Source of the DNA: Corticimicrobacter populi
Lineage (GTDB): Bacteria; Pseudomonadota; Gammaproteobacteria; Burkholderiales; Burkholderiaceae_B
DNA length: 64,000 bases
Direction: 5' to 3'
NCBI RefSeq assembly: GCF_003123725.1
Contig: NZ_QETA01000002.1
Span: 310,001 to 374,000 of the forward strand
Positions 15,852 through 23,766 of the stretch are shown here, piece after piece. Every line of letters begins with the position of its first letter. Positions within the stretch are counted from its first letter, which is position 1. The translations under genes were made by a program, and so were the position numbers. The notes beneath the pieces were generated by a model. That model saw only the letters and a program-made list of their open reading frames with translations. It was not told where the DNA came from and made no database searches.

Positions 15852-16076
15852 ATGGCTGAGATGGGTTCGCACGAAACGGAACTAACTAAAACGACATCCG
15901 GTGCCGAGCACGACCGACGTATAGCGGCCGTCAATTACGCATGCGCATCAGTCGGCTTGGAGGGGTTCTCGCTCAGTGCAGCAGATGAAGAACATGCTCA
16001 ACGGTTCATCAACGGGGACATTGACCTCGAAGAATTTGTGCAACCCCCTAGGGCCTTGGCGAGCCCAAAAGCTTAG
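15852..16076 (+). CDS. VbhA-like Fic-toxin antitoxin (orphan)
   Basis: 74 residues. After a 20-residue leader it follows the VbhA pattern: DRRIAAVNYACAS, then the inhibitory Fic motif (S/T)xxxE(G/N), here Ser33-Val-Gly-Leu-Glu37-Gly38. A C-terminal helix with GDIDLEEFV follows, like the family's G-E/D-x-x-x-x-(D/E) end. Class I Fic inhibitors such as VbhA use this Ser-Glu motif to block ATP binding in the partner adenylyltransferase. GGGAGA precedes the ATG. No Fic gene with HPFxxGNGR is found downstream or anywhere in the element. The preceding 100 bases are open in frame but look non-coding. Confidence 0.7.
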   Translation: MAEMGSHETELTKTTSGAEHDRRIAAVNYACASVGLEGFSLSAADEEHAQRFINGDIDLEEFVQPPRALASPKA

Positions 16077-16506
16077 TCATGACGAAGAAAATATAGGTGG
16101 TTGAAGCTAGTGCAGGATAGGCTGTCGCCGGGATTTGCATTACATGCGAACTTCTTGTTTAGAGGTGGTGGGAATTCTAGTAAAGGCGCTGATTCAGATT
16201 CCTCTGCTGTCAGCCAAGAGCGGAAGTTCGGCATATCGAATGGAATGTATGTTATGTGGGACCAGGATAATGGTAACGTGCCCGAGTTTGCTCACTTCGT
16301 ACTGTAGATTTAACCGATGCATAAGCCGCCGCAGGACCGGCGCCGGTAGACCTGTGTCTAATGCAGGTTCCGGATTAAATACATAATGCTACGCGCGGAG
16401 ACGTCGTCCGCTTTGGAGATCGCTTGCTGCCAGTTACAGGTCGTAGGTATCGGGACAGGCATGGAATGCGTGATGACACTTGTATGAACAGGAGGAAAGT
16501 AATTCT
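16077..16506. other. Intergenic region where a Fic toxin gene would be expected; no gene seen
   Basis: 430 bases of moderate GC between the antitoxin and hamA. A 68-codon frame (16101-16307) has only a TTG start, no ribosome site and no Fic motif. AGCGGAAGTTCGGC at 16220-16233 recurs inverted at 19602-19615, beyond hamB. AGGAGG at 16490-16495 is the hamA ribosome site. Confidence 0.5.
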
Positions 16507-17361
16507 GTGAAGGCGTACTCAAACCTCCCGGAGCGGCTCCTTGCGTGTCTCTATGACTCTAAAGACGCGCACGGCGGCACAGCCCTTTATTGCGCCGGCT
16601 TCGAGCTTCAAGAGTGGCGCTGCGATGCATTTGCGACCCACATCATGGAGTGGATCGCTGACTACGCCCTCGCTGAAGAAGAACTGAACGTCAGCCACGC
16701 CAATATGTATGTGCGGCTTCAGCAAGCTGCTGTCCGGATCTACACCAGCGACAATTACAAGAAGCGCGGTGAGGTCGGAGAATTAGCCCTCCATGCCATT
16801 TGCCGCGATTTCTTCGGCACCGTTCCCTTTGCCCCCCGTGTGCACTACCTCACTGCGTCCAATGACGTAGTGAAATCGTTCGACATGGTGCATGTCAGAT
16901 ATTTAGACGGCGACGCATTCGAGCTTTGGCTGGGAGAGGCCAAGTTCTACAAGAACTCAGATGAAGCCATTGCGTCAGCCATAGAGTCCGTCAACGCACA
17001 CATCGACGCTGGATTCCTAAAGAGCGAAAAACTCCTTCTCGGTCCGCAGATTTCAAGAAACATTCCACAGTACGAGGAAATTCGGGCGCTGTTCTCGCAG
17101 AACGCGTCTATCGACAAGCTTTTCGAGACAGCCGTTTTCCCGGTCTGCATTGCGGCCGACAGCCCCGCGGTTGCAGGTCACAAGTCTCATGATGCCCAGT
17201 ACGTTGTCACTGCCCGGCAAGAGCTTGAAAAACTCAACACGAAGTTGAAGGCGTCAGGCCTCCTGGAGAAGATCAGAGTAATGCTGATCTACGTCCCTCT
17301 CGGCTCCAAGGAGGCTCTGGCAGCAGCATTCGACAAGCGCCTCAAGGGATTGCAGGCATGA
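16507..17361 (+). CDS. hamA: HamA, Hachiman anti-phage system nuclease (DUF1837)
   Basis: Effector nuclease of the Hachiman (AbpAB-like) defence system, 284 residues. The C-terminal domain carries a PD-(D/E)xK-type site: Glu89 and Glu92 in KRGEVGELA, Asp126 in SFDMVHV, and Glu144-x-Lys146 in WLGEAKFY. This spacing and the phrase GEAKFY followed by a helix are typical of DUF1837. In the known system HamA cuts DNA when its helicase partner senses damaged or phage DNA. GTG at 16507 is preferred because AGGAGG lies 11 bases upstream; an in-frame TTG at 16480 lies before that site. Its stop overlaps the hamB ATG (ATGA). Confidence 0.87.
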   Translation: MKAYSNLPERLLACLYDSKDAHGGTALYCAGFELQEWRCDAFATHIMEWIADYALAEEELNVSHANMYVRLQQAAVRIYTSDNYKKRGEVGELALHAICRDFFGTVPFAPRVHYLTASNDVVKSFDMVHVRYLDGDAFELWLGEAKFYKNSDEAIASAIESVNAHIDAGFLKSEKLLLGPQISRNIPQYEEIRALFSQNASIDKLFETAVFPVCIAADSPAVAGHKSHDAQYVVTARQELEKLNTKLKASGLLEKIRVMLIYVPLGSKEALAAAFDKRLKGLQA

Positions 17362-19439
17362 ACATCTCACAGGACGAATGGCAACAGTTGCGTAGTCTGT
17401 CAGATACGGAACTGAAAAGGCGAGTGTTTCGAATTCTTCAGACAGCCGCTGCCAGCATTCAAGAACAAGGCACGGAAGATCCGCGTTTGCTGGAAGTCGT
17501 GCCGCGCTTAGCAGAGCTATTTGCTTCAAAACCCGAGCTAAAAGACCTTCGTGAGGCCCTGAGTTCCTTAGCGCGCGCCACAGGGCTATGGAACTACATC
17601 GACAAAGATGTCGCAGCAACGGCGGATCTGTTGGTCGCTGAGACTGTCACGGTGCCGGAGCTGGATGGTGTGACATTGCATCGTGAACAAGTGGCAGCCC
17701 TGAACGACCTGCTGGCTGGCCGAAACCTCATTCTCAGTGCTCCAACCAGCTTCGGAAAGAGCTTGCTGATTGATGCCCTGCTTGCCTCGGGAAAGTACTC
17801 TAGGGTTGCGATTGTCTTGCCGACAATCGCACTCCTTGACGAGTTCCGCCGCAGGCTGAAGAGACGCTTTGTCGAACGCTTCGAGCTCATTATGCACCCC
17901 GGTGACAAGCCAACAGAGGGGAGTGCGACGATTTTCCTTGGCACTCAAGAACGGCTGATCAATCGTACCGACTTAGGCAAGCTCGACCTGACCGTTGTGG
18001 ACGAGTTCTACAAGCTCGATCCGAACAGGAGGGATGAAAGAAGCATCACACTCAATGCAGCGGTTTCGAAACTACTGAACAGGTCAAACCAGTTCTTCTT
18101 CCTTGGGCCGAACATTGACGACGTGAGGTTTTCGGGGGAAGGGCGTTGGAAGTTCGAGTTCCTCAGGACTCGCTTTTCTACGGTTGCGGTCGACACATAT
18201 GACTTGGGCGGCGTTGCCGAAAAGGAAGCGCGGCTCTTCGACGAGATTGCGGAGGATCGTCACTGGCCTGCCTTGGTGTTCGTATCTGCACCAGACAAAG
18301 CAAACCGCCTGGCCAGCCGGGCTGCAGAACAAATGGCGATTTCGGACGGAAGCGCAGACTTTGCGCAATGGCTGTCGGACAACGTTGGTTCTGGCTGGTC
18401 CCTCGTCCAAACAGTCCGGTTCGGATTCGGCGTACATCACGGGAGACTGCCTCGGGCGATTGCTTCACAGATGGTCCGCATGTTCAACCAGAAAGATCTG
18501 CCCGTTCTTTTCTGCACCTCGACACTTATTGAGGGGGTGAACACCGCTGCAAAAACGGTGCTGATCTTTGACAAGAGCATCAACAGATCGGACTACGACT
18601 TCTTTACCTATTCCAACATAAAAGGGCGCGCGGGTCGTCTCGGGGAGCATCATGTCGGACAGGTATACCTGTTCAACGAGCCGCCGCAGCACGAGCTCAC
18701 CGCAGTAGCCCCGACTCTGTTCGGCGACCAAGATGAAGCGCCTGACGACTATGTGGTTCAGCTAGATGAGCAGGAAACCACAAAGGGGACATACACGCGC
18801 GTAGCGAGCCTGAAAATAGCGCTTGGCTTGGATGCCGCTGGATTGAGATTGGCAGCGGCTGTCGGCCTCGAAGCTGCCTTGGCATTGAAGCAGGCAGTCC
18901 CCAAGGCTTTGGGTCGGAGAGCCGCTCTTGTTTGGTCCGGCGTACCGAAGTACGGCGAAATTTTTGCCGTTGTCGAAGTGATCTGCTCGGTTCGTCGTGC
19001 CACCGAATTCGGTGCGTTCACGCCATCGCAGCTAACCTTCTTGATTAATGCTCTTCGCCTCGCGCCTTCGATGCGCCACTTCCTGATCACCTACGACGGT
19101 AAATACGAGGGCAAGCCTGAGGCTCATGACAACGTCTTCAAGTTTCTGAGGGCTTGCGAATATGGTCTGCCGCAGTACTTCGCAGTCGTCGAAATGTTTG
19201 TGAAACAGCATGCCCAGGGCGCCGATTACAGCCTGTTTATTCAGTCAATCAGCCGTTGGTTCAAGCCAGAAGAACTCAAGAATCTTGATGAGGAAGGAGT
19301 TCCCATCCAGATCTCGGAGCGCTTCCACAAAGGGGAAGACAAAGATGGGTTGGCGAACAAGCTCCTGCGGCTTGCCCGAGAAGGTTCGCAACACCTCACA
19401 GCGTTCGAACGGAAGTGGATTCTTGCGGCTTTGGAATGA
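17358..19439 (+). CDS. hamB: HamB, Hachiman anti-phage system helicase
   Basis: Superfamily 2 helicase partner of HamA, 693 residues. Motifs in order: a Q-like LHREQVAALNDLL at 107-119, Walker A APTSFGKS at 128-135, motif II as VVDEFYKL at 213-220 (DEFY in place of DExH, as in HamB proteins), motif V STLIEGVN at 388-395 and motif VI IKGRAGRLGE at 421-430. The C-terminal 200 residues have no motif that I recognise. It is translationally coupled to hamA. It would unwind or sense DNA ends and release HamA. All catalytic motifs are intact, so the system looks functional. Confidence 0.87.
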   Translation: MNISQDEWQQLRSLSDTELKRRVFRILQTAAASIQEQGTEDPRLLEVVPRLAELFASKPELKDLREALSSLARATGLWNYIDKDVAATADLLVAETVTVPELDGVTLHREQVAALNDLLAGRNLILSAPTSFGKSLLIDALLASGKYSRVAIVLPTIALLDEFRRRLKRRFVERFELIMHPGDKPTEGSATIFLGTQERLINRTDLGKLDLTVVDEFYKLDPNRRDERSITLNAAVSKLLNRSNQFFFLGPNIDDVRFSGEGRWKFEFLRTRFSTVAVDTYDLGGVAEKEARLFDEIAEDRHWPALVFVSAPDKANRLASRAAEQMAISDGSADFAQWLSDNVGSGWSLVQTVRFGFGVHHGRLPRAIASQMVRMFNQKDLPVLFCTSTLIEGVNTAAKTVLIFDKSINRSDYDFFTYSNIKGRAGRLGEHHVGQVYLFNEPPQHELTAVAPTLFGDQDEAPDDYVVQLDEQETTKGTYTRVASLKIALGLDAAGLRLAAAVGLEAALALKQAVPKALGRRAALVWSGVPKYGEIFAVVEVICSVRRATEFGAFTPSQLTFLINALRLAPSMRHFLITYDGKYEGKPEAHDNVFKFLRACEYGLPQYFAVVEMFVKQHAQGADYSLFIQSISRWFKPEELKNLDEEGVPIQISERFHKGEDKDGLANKLLRLAREGSQHLTAFERKWILAALE

Positions 19440-19801
19440 TGGTAAAAATGGAAGTGCGCCCGCATCCGAGGCCCGTTCAGCGTTCGGAATGGCATGTGTG
19501 CTTCTTACGCATCACCCTAAACTTCTGCCTGAGGCGATCAGGCTCACCCATCAGACCGACTGACCGCCACCAGTCTGCATCCGACATTGAAATCAAATAG
19601 CCGAACTTCCGCTTTGGGTCGAGCGCAGTCATCGGAGAGGACATCCCAACTGCACCGAAATTTCGGTACAGTACAGGTACAGTGTCCAGTTTTCACCAAT
19701 TCAGGTGGAATACGCTAACCTACTGATTTGAAACTAGTTTTACCTATTTCAACCTACGCTAGAATTCGCCCCATTTTCCTGTAGAGACACTGTAAATCAC
19801 C
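19440..19801. other. Right-end region of the element, no gene seen
   Basis: 362 bases between hamB and the attR core. It contains the inverted 14-mer at 19602-19615 (partner at 16220-16233), a perfect palindrome ACCGAAATTTCGGT at 19653-19666, and the two GGTACAGT arm-like sites at 19664-19683. Short open frames here lack ribosome sites. Confidence 0.5.
19664..19683 (+). promoter_or_regulatory. Paired GGTACAGT sites, candidate integrase arm-type sites (right end)
   Basis: CGGTACAGT (19664-19672) and AGGTACAGT (19675-19683) are the same two 9-mers as at 6523-6542 but in reverse order. They lie 119 bases inside the right attachment core, the usual distance scale for arm sites. Confidence 0.5.
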
Positions 19802-19823
19802 GACTCAAAATCCCCCGCCGCAA
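19802..19823 (+). repeat. attR core (22-bp direct repeat)
   Basis: Exact copy of 6386-6407 within tRNA-Leu. The following bases (AAGCGGGC) diverge from the tRNA, so the copy is not a full tRNA 3' end. Confidence 0.85.
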
Positions 19824-19876
19824 AGCGGGCTAGTTCTGGGCAATGGATACTCTCCTGCTGTACCGTGATGACGCTG

Positions 19877-21640
19877 TCAGAAGTCAGTGGCCTGATAAAC
19901 CCGCTGACCTGCGAAGTATGTTTCTAGCACCTGCGTCTGACCCAGTGACGTTACATCTACTTCCAGCACGTCGCGGTCCACGATGATGAAGTCGGCCTGT
20001 TTGCCTGGGGTCAAGGTGCCGATGCTATCTGCTAGGCCGATGGCTTGCGCTGCGTGGCGAGTATAGGCCAGCAGCATGCTGGTTCTGTCCATGCGCTCGG
20101 CAGGATTCAGGCCGCCATCCGGACCTTGGCGTGTCATGGCGTTATGCATGGCCTCCCAGGGATTGGCGGTTGAGATGGGCCAGTCGCTTGCACCCGCAAT
20201 CAGGACACCATTTTCCTGCAATGATCGCGCTGGATACTGGTCCTGGAATTGCGTGTGACTCAGGTAGGGTTTGACCAGATCCAGCAGGTAGTTGTCGATT
20301 TCTGCCCAATGCAATTGCATGACGGCAAGCACGCCCAGCGATGCAAAGCGCGGGTAGTCTTTGGCGTCGACCAATTGCAGATGGGTAATGGAATGCGGCA
20401 GACCGCTGTTGCGCTGTTTGCGTGCGAACTCGAAGGCATCCAGGGATTCGCGCACGGCGCGATCGCCTAGAGCATGGATATGGACCAGCCAACCACGTGC
20501 GTCAGCAGCATCCACGAGTGCTTGTAAGTGTGGACGGGTCAACAGCATGTTGCCGTGCTTGCCAGAGTTGCCATATTCGCCCAGCAGGGCGGCGCTTTGT
20601 GCTGGGTATTCCAGCACGCCATCGGTAAAAATTTTGATGCCGGGCAGGGTCAGGTTGAGCGTATCCTGGAATTGCTTGCGTACGGTGTCCAGGCGTTCCA
20701 GGTCTGCTGCATCGCTTTGCGGACTGGCAACCAGCAATGCTGCAACGTGCGCGGTCATCTCTCCGACCCTAGCCAATTCACGATAAGCCGGCAATATGCC
20801 AACACCGGTGCTGCCGGGCATGCGCGAGAACAAGGCCTCTCCCGGTCCTGCATTGGCGGCAGGGTCCATCCATGCGGTGATGCCATAACGGTTGTTGGCA
20901 CGCACGGCATAACGCGCAGCCTCTAGCAATACAGCGTTGTCGGGCCTGGGGAGTTGCAGAGTGACCTTGTCCACCCCGGCGTCCACCAGAATGCCGTCAG
21001 GTTCGCCGTTGGCATCTGCGCCCACGGTATGGTGTGTTGCGGGTGTCAGGCTGCGTACATAGGCCGCGTTAATGCCAGCTTTGTTGCGCATGGCACGATT
21101 GGCCCAGGCAGTGTGTAGATCGGATCCCATCAGTAGCAAGGGCTTGTGTGTCCACGTGCCCGTGTCGAAGACGGTTGACAGTGCCTGAGGGTTGCGCCAA
21201 GTGCCTGGATTGACGCCGAAGATCACTAGGGGTAGCGCTACATCGCCGCCCGCTGCTTCGCCCCAGGCTTGCACGCGCAACTGCACCTCGGCAATGTCAA
21301 GCTCCTCGTCTTGCAAGTTGGGGGACAAGGCGGCCAGCCCGCCGATAACCGCATGAGTGTGCGCATCGATTAGCCCAGGCAGCACACGCTTGCCTTGAAG
21401 GTCCACGACTTGTGTCTGTGGCCCTTTCTGGGTCAGAACATCGTCTTGCGCACCCACAGCCAGAATACGACCATCCTGAATGGAAAATGCCTCTGCAGAT
21501 GGTTGATCGGCATCGGCTGTAAATACCTGAGCATTTATGAAAATGACGTCTGGCGTGGCCTGTGCAGTCCCCATCATTCCGGCCAGCATACCTGCTATCA
21601 AGGTGCATCGTGCCGCTACTGTGTGCATGCGTTTGTTCAT
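19877..21640 (-). CDS. Exported amidohydrolase (YtcJ-like, Amidohydro_3)
   Basis: Metal-dependent hydrolase of 587 residues, probably periplasmic. A signal peptide (MHTVAARCTLIAGMLAGMMGTAQA) follows five leading residues. Metal-site motifs are visible: PGLIDAHTHAVIGG near 80, a carboxylated-Lys region near GIKIFTDGVLEY at about 325, HIHALGDRAV near 375, ITHLQLVD near 405 and GASDWPIS near 470. ATG at 21640 is chosen because it gives the signal peptide and has AAGGGA nearby; the frame extends upstream through a tandem repeat. The substrate is unknown. It lies between attR and a decayed second tRNA end, so it may be cargo of an older element. Confidence 0.85.
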   Translation of the reverse strand: MNKRMHTVAARCTLIAGMLAGMMGTAQATPDVIFINAQVFTADADQPSAEAFSIQDGRILAVGAQDDVLTQKGPQTQVVDLQGKRVLPGLIDAHTHAVIGGLAALSPNLQDEELDIAEVQLRVQAWGEAAGGDVALPLVIFGVNPGTWRNPQALSTVFDTGTWTHKPLLLMGSDLHTAWANRAMRNKAGINAAYVRSLTPATHHTVGADANGEPDGILVDAGVDKVTLQLPRPDNAVLLEAARYAVRANNRYGITAWMDPAANAGPGEALFSRMPGSTGVGILPAYRELARVGEMTAHVAALLVASPQSDAADLERLDTVRKQFQDTLNLTLPGIKIFTDGVLEYPAQSAALLGEYGNSGKHGNMLLTRPHLQALVDAADARGWLVHIHALGDRAVRESLDAFEFARKQRNSGLPHSITHLQLVDAKDYPRFASLGVLAVMQLHWAEIDNYLLDLVKPYLSHTQFQDQYPARSLQENGVLIAGASDWPISTANPWEAMHNAMTRQGPDGGLNPAERMDRTSMLLAYTRHAAQAIGLADSIGTLTPGKQADFIIVDRDVLEVDVTSLGQTQVLETYFAGQRVYQATDF

Positions 21641-21656
21641 TCCCTTGCTCCCAAAT

Positions 21657-21692
21657 GTATTTTTATTGCATCGCGTATTTTTATTGCATCGC
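21657..21692 (-). repeat. Perfect 18-bp tandem repeat upstream of the amidohydrolase gene
   Basis: GTATTTTTATTGCATCGC is repeated twice head to tail (21657-21674, 21675-21692), 17 bases before the start codon. It could be a duplicated regulator site or a slippage tract that changes promoter spacing. Confidence 0.7.
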
Positions 21693-21840
21693 GCTATCGT
21701 AGCCATAACTACTGCATGGGTTCACATCACATAGGCGAGCATAAAGGGAGTGTCCGCTTACACGTATCTATTGATCCTGCATTTGATTTATAGATAACGT
21801 TCAATATGCCGAAATCCCAGTGGAAGCACCGTAAATCACC

Positions 21841-21895
21841 AATTCAAAATCCTCCACGGATAGGCATACCGATTCAATCCCAACCCCGGTACTCC
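21841..21895 (+). repeat. Decayed tRNA-Leu 3' end, possible ancient attR
   Basis: Ungapped alignment with tRNA-Leu 6386-6440 gives 35 of 55 identities (34 of the first 49), with most differences being transitions. The ten bases before it (GTAAATCACC, 21831-21840) are identical to those before the attR core (19792-19801). A shared element-side flank plus a tRNA-like 3' half is what a worn attR of a related earlier insertion would look like. It no longer forms a tRNA. Confidence 0.6.
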
Positions 21896-22798
21896 CTACT
21901 CAGCTCCCACCCCCAAAACCACCTCCCGCACCCACCGATGTACCACATCCCCCGACCTGCGTTCATGCCAGGCCTGCTGGTACTGAAATTCAGGCAGTTC
22001 AATCGGTGGCGTAAACAGCCTCAAATCAGAATGCAGGCGTGATGCATCGACAGCCCGCTGCGCAATGGTCAGCACCAGATCTGTACCCACGATGGCCTCT
22101 ACCGCAGCGCCCCAGTGAGGCAAGACCAGTCCCAGGTGTCGCCGTCGGCCAATCGCCGCAAGTGCCTGCTCGATTTCATCGTTCGCATCTGGCCGTAGCG
22201 ACACCATCACATGCGGTCGTGCCAGCCATTCATCCAGAGTCAAGACGCCACTTTCCGGCAATACGTGCTTGTCTGCCACGCAAACAAACCTGTCGCAGAA
22301 AAGGGTTTGCTGTGTGATGGCGGCGGGCGCGTTCGGGAAGATACCCAGCGCCAGATCCAGTTCTCCATCCATCAATTGAGCCAGCATGGCCTCCCGGCTG
22401 GCTTGGCTGATGATGAGGGCGATCCCCGGTGCATATTGTCGGACATGTTGCGTCAACCGGGGCAGTACGGCCCTGGTCGCGTAGTCCGACAGGGCCAGCC
22501 GAAAGCGGCGCTCGGCCTTGGCGGGGTCGAAATCGGGTGCGGCCATGAGTGCGTTCAGGCTCGACAGGGCTTCGCTCAGTGGTGTGACCAGGGCTTCGGC
22601 GCGTGTCGTCAGTTCGAATTTTCCGCCCTTGCGTACCAGAAGTGGGTCATCAAAATGCGATCGCAACTGTGCCAGCGAATGGCTCACGGCCGGCTGGCTT
22701 CTGTGCAGGCGCAGTGCAGCCCGGCTGACGTGTTTTTCCATGAGAATGGCATGCAGCGTCAGCAGAAGGTTCAGGTCAATCCGTCTGAGTTCATCCAT
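21896..22798 (-). CDS. LysR-family transcriptional regulator
   Basis: 300 residues: an N-terminal winged helix (LNLLLTLHAILMEKHVSRAALRLH, with recognition helix QPAVSHSLAQLRSHF, about 9-50) and a LysR substrate-binding domain from about 90 (RRFRLALSDYATRAVLPRL). The first part, DLNLLLTLHAILMEKHVSRAA, is like the NodD/NahR branch. It is divergent from the ydcZ-like gene, with 101 bases between starts, so it probably regulates that transporter. Its 3' end abuts the decayed tRNA scar, which marks the edge of the old insertion. Confidence 0.92.
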   Translation of the reverse strand: MDELRRIDLNLLLTLHAILMEKHVSRAALRLHRSQPAVSHSLAQLRSHFDDPLLVRKGGKFELTTRAEALVTPLSEALSSLNALMAAPDFDPAKAERRFRLALSDYATRAVLPRLTQHVRQYAPGIALIISQASREAMLAQLMDGELDLALGIFPNAPAAITQQTLFCDRFVCVADKHVLPESGVLTLDEWLARPHVMVSLRPDANDEIEQALAAIGRRRHLGLVLPHWGAAVEAIVGTDLVLTIAQRAVDASRLHSDLRLFTPPIELPEFQYQQAWHERRSGDVVHRWVREVVLGVGAE

Positions 22799-22899
22799 GA
22801 TGCGAATAATTCATGTGCATATAAACGATTTCCATAAATCTATCACATGACTCAGCATGTTCCTGTCGGCAATCAAGCAGGCCAGAACGGAGCAAATCC

Positions 22900-23448
22900 A
22901 TGTTGAACAGAATCGAATACCTGGCCCCTTTGGCCATGGCGCTACTGGCGGGTGCGGTACTGCCTTTTCAGGCAACAGCCAATGCCACCGTGGGGCGTTT
23001 GATGGGCAGTCCGCTGTGGGGGGCGTTGATCTCGCTGTGCGTCAGCCTGTTGGTCATTTTGCCTACGATGGCCGTCTTTCGCGTACCTGCACCCAATCTT
23101 GGCAGTGTCGTGCAGGGGCCGTGGTGGCTATGGGTCGGCGGCGTCATCGGTGCCCTGTATGTTGCGGTGGCTGCCTCGGTTATTCCCCGGCTCGGCGCAG
23201 GCGGGTTCCTGGTCTGCGTGGTGGCGGGCCAGATGGTCGCGGCGGTACTGGTGGATCACTTCGGGCTGATGGGGCTGGCGACAAGGCCTTTGACCGTGCC
23301 GCGTATTGCGGGTGTCGTGCTGATGCTTGTGGGGGTGTTTCTGATCCAGGGGCTGGATCGTCGGGCAGCGCTGCCTCTATCCGGAGAAGGGGCTGATGCG
23401 GTAGCCGCGCAGCGAGCGCAAGCCCAGCATCGGCCTGTTGCTCGCTGA
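22900..23448 (+). CDS. YdcZ/DUF606-family small drug/metabolite transporter
   Basis: 182-residue inner-membrane protein with five hydrophobic segments at about 10-28, 42-60, 73-92, 98-116 and 127-150, the usual layout of the DMT YdcZ family (one repeat of the larger DMT fold). GGAG stands eight bases before the ATG. The C-terminal 30 residues are hydrophilic and probably cytoplasmic. Its substrate is unknown. Divergent partner of the LysR gene. Confidence 0.82.
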   Translation: MLNRIEYLAPLAMALLAGAVLPFQATANATVGRLMGSPLWGALISLCVSLLVILPTMAVFRVPAPNLGSVVQGPWWLWVGGVIGALYVAVAASVIPRLGAGGFLVCVVAGQMVAAVLVDHFGLMGLATRPLTVPRIAGVVLMLVGVFLIQGLDRRAALPLSGEGADAVAAQRAQAQHRPVAR

Positions 23449-23611
23449 AAACGTGTGGCGGCTTGGAGCGGCAACCGATATGTGATGCTGCCCCAATGAC
23501 GCAGGCCATCCGTTTCAGTCGTGGTGTTGCCCATGATCTGCAGCGAGCCCCTGCCCAACTGGGCTTCGGCACCCAGCCCGAAGATCATCCAGTTCTGCTT
23601 CTGGCTCCATC

Positions 23612-23656
23612 AATCGTTATATACTAAAGGTATGCTGCTATTAGTACATAACGATT
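23612..23656. promoter_or_regulatory. Long inverted-repeat operator upstream of the reductase-TetR operon
   Basis: AATCGTTATATACTA (23612-23626) and TAGTACATAACGATT (23642-23656) are inverted copies matching at 14 of 15 positions, with a 15-base spacer. The left arm contains TATACT, a good -10 box. The site lies 111 bases before the flavodoxin-fold gene whose operon includes a TetR repressor, the likely ligand. Confidence 0.65.
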
Positions 23657-23766
23657 GCAGTGCAGATGCCCGACAACCGGTGTTCGGACGGTGCTGCAGT
23701 GTTACGCCGATATCAAAGGCATCCTGGCCCGTTCCCGGGTTTTTCGATGCTGAACAGGAGTTCATC

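Larger units (their letters stand above)
6386..19823 (+). mobile_element. Integrative mobilizable element in tRNA-Leu(CAA), about 13.4 kb
   Basis: Bounded by an exact 22-bp direct repeat (6386-6407 and 19802-19823) that includes the tRNA anticodon loop and variable arm. In order it encodes a tyrosine integrase, a phosphatase, an excisionase-like small protein, a replication-initiator-like protein, a MobC-like protein, a relaxase, VirB5, EexN, VirB6, a VbhA-like antitoxin and Hachiman. No VirB4, VirD4, VirB8-B11 or other conjugation ATPases are present, so it would depend on a helper for transfer. Paired GGTACAGT sites at both ends look like integrase arm sites. Confidence 0.88.

Noticed and set aside
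16101-16307. A 68-codon frame after the antitoxin as a Fic toxin remnant
   Set aside because: No HPFxxGNGR or other Fic feature, TTG start only and no ribosome site.
6386-19823. Classifying the element as a self-transmissible ICE
   Set aside because: VirB4, VirD4, VirB11 and the core-complex genes are absent, so only mobilization by a helper is supported.
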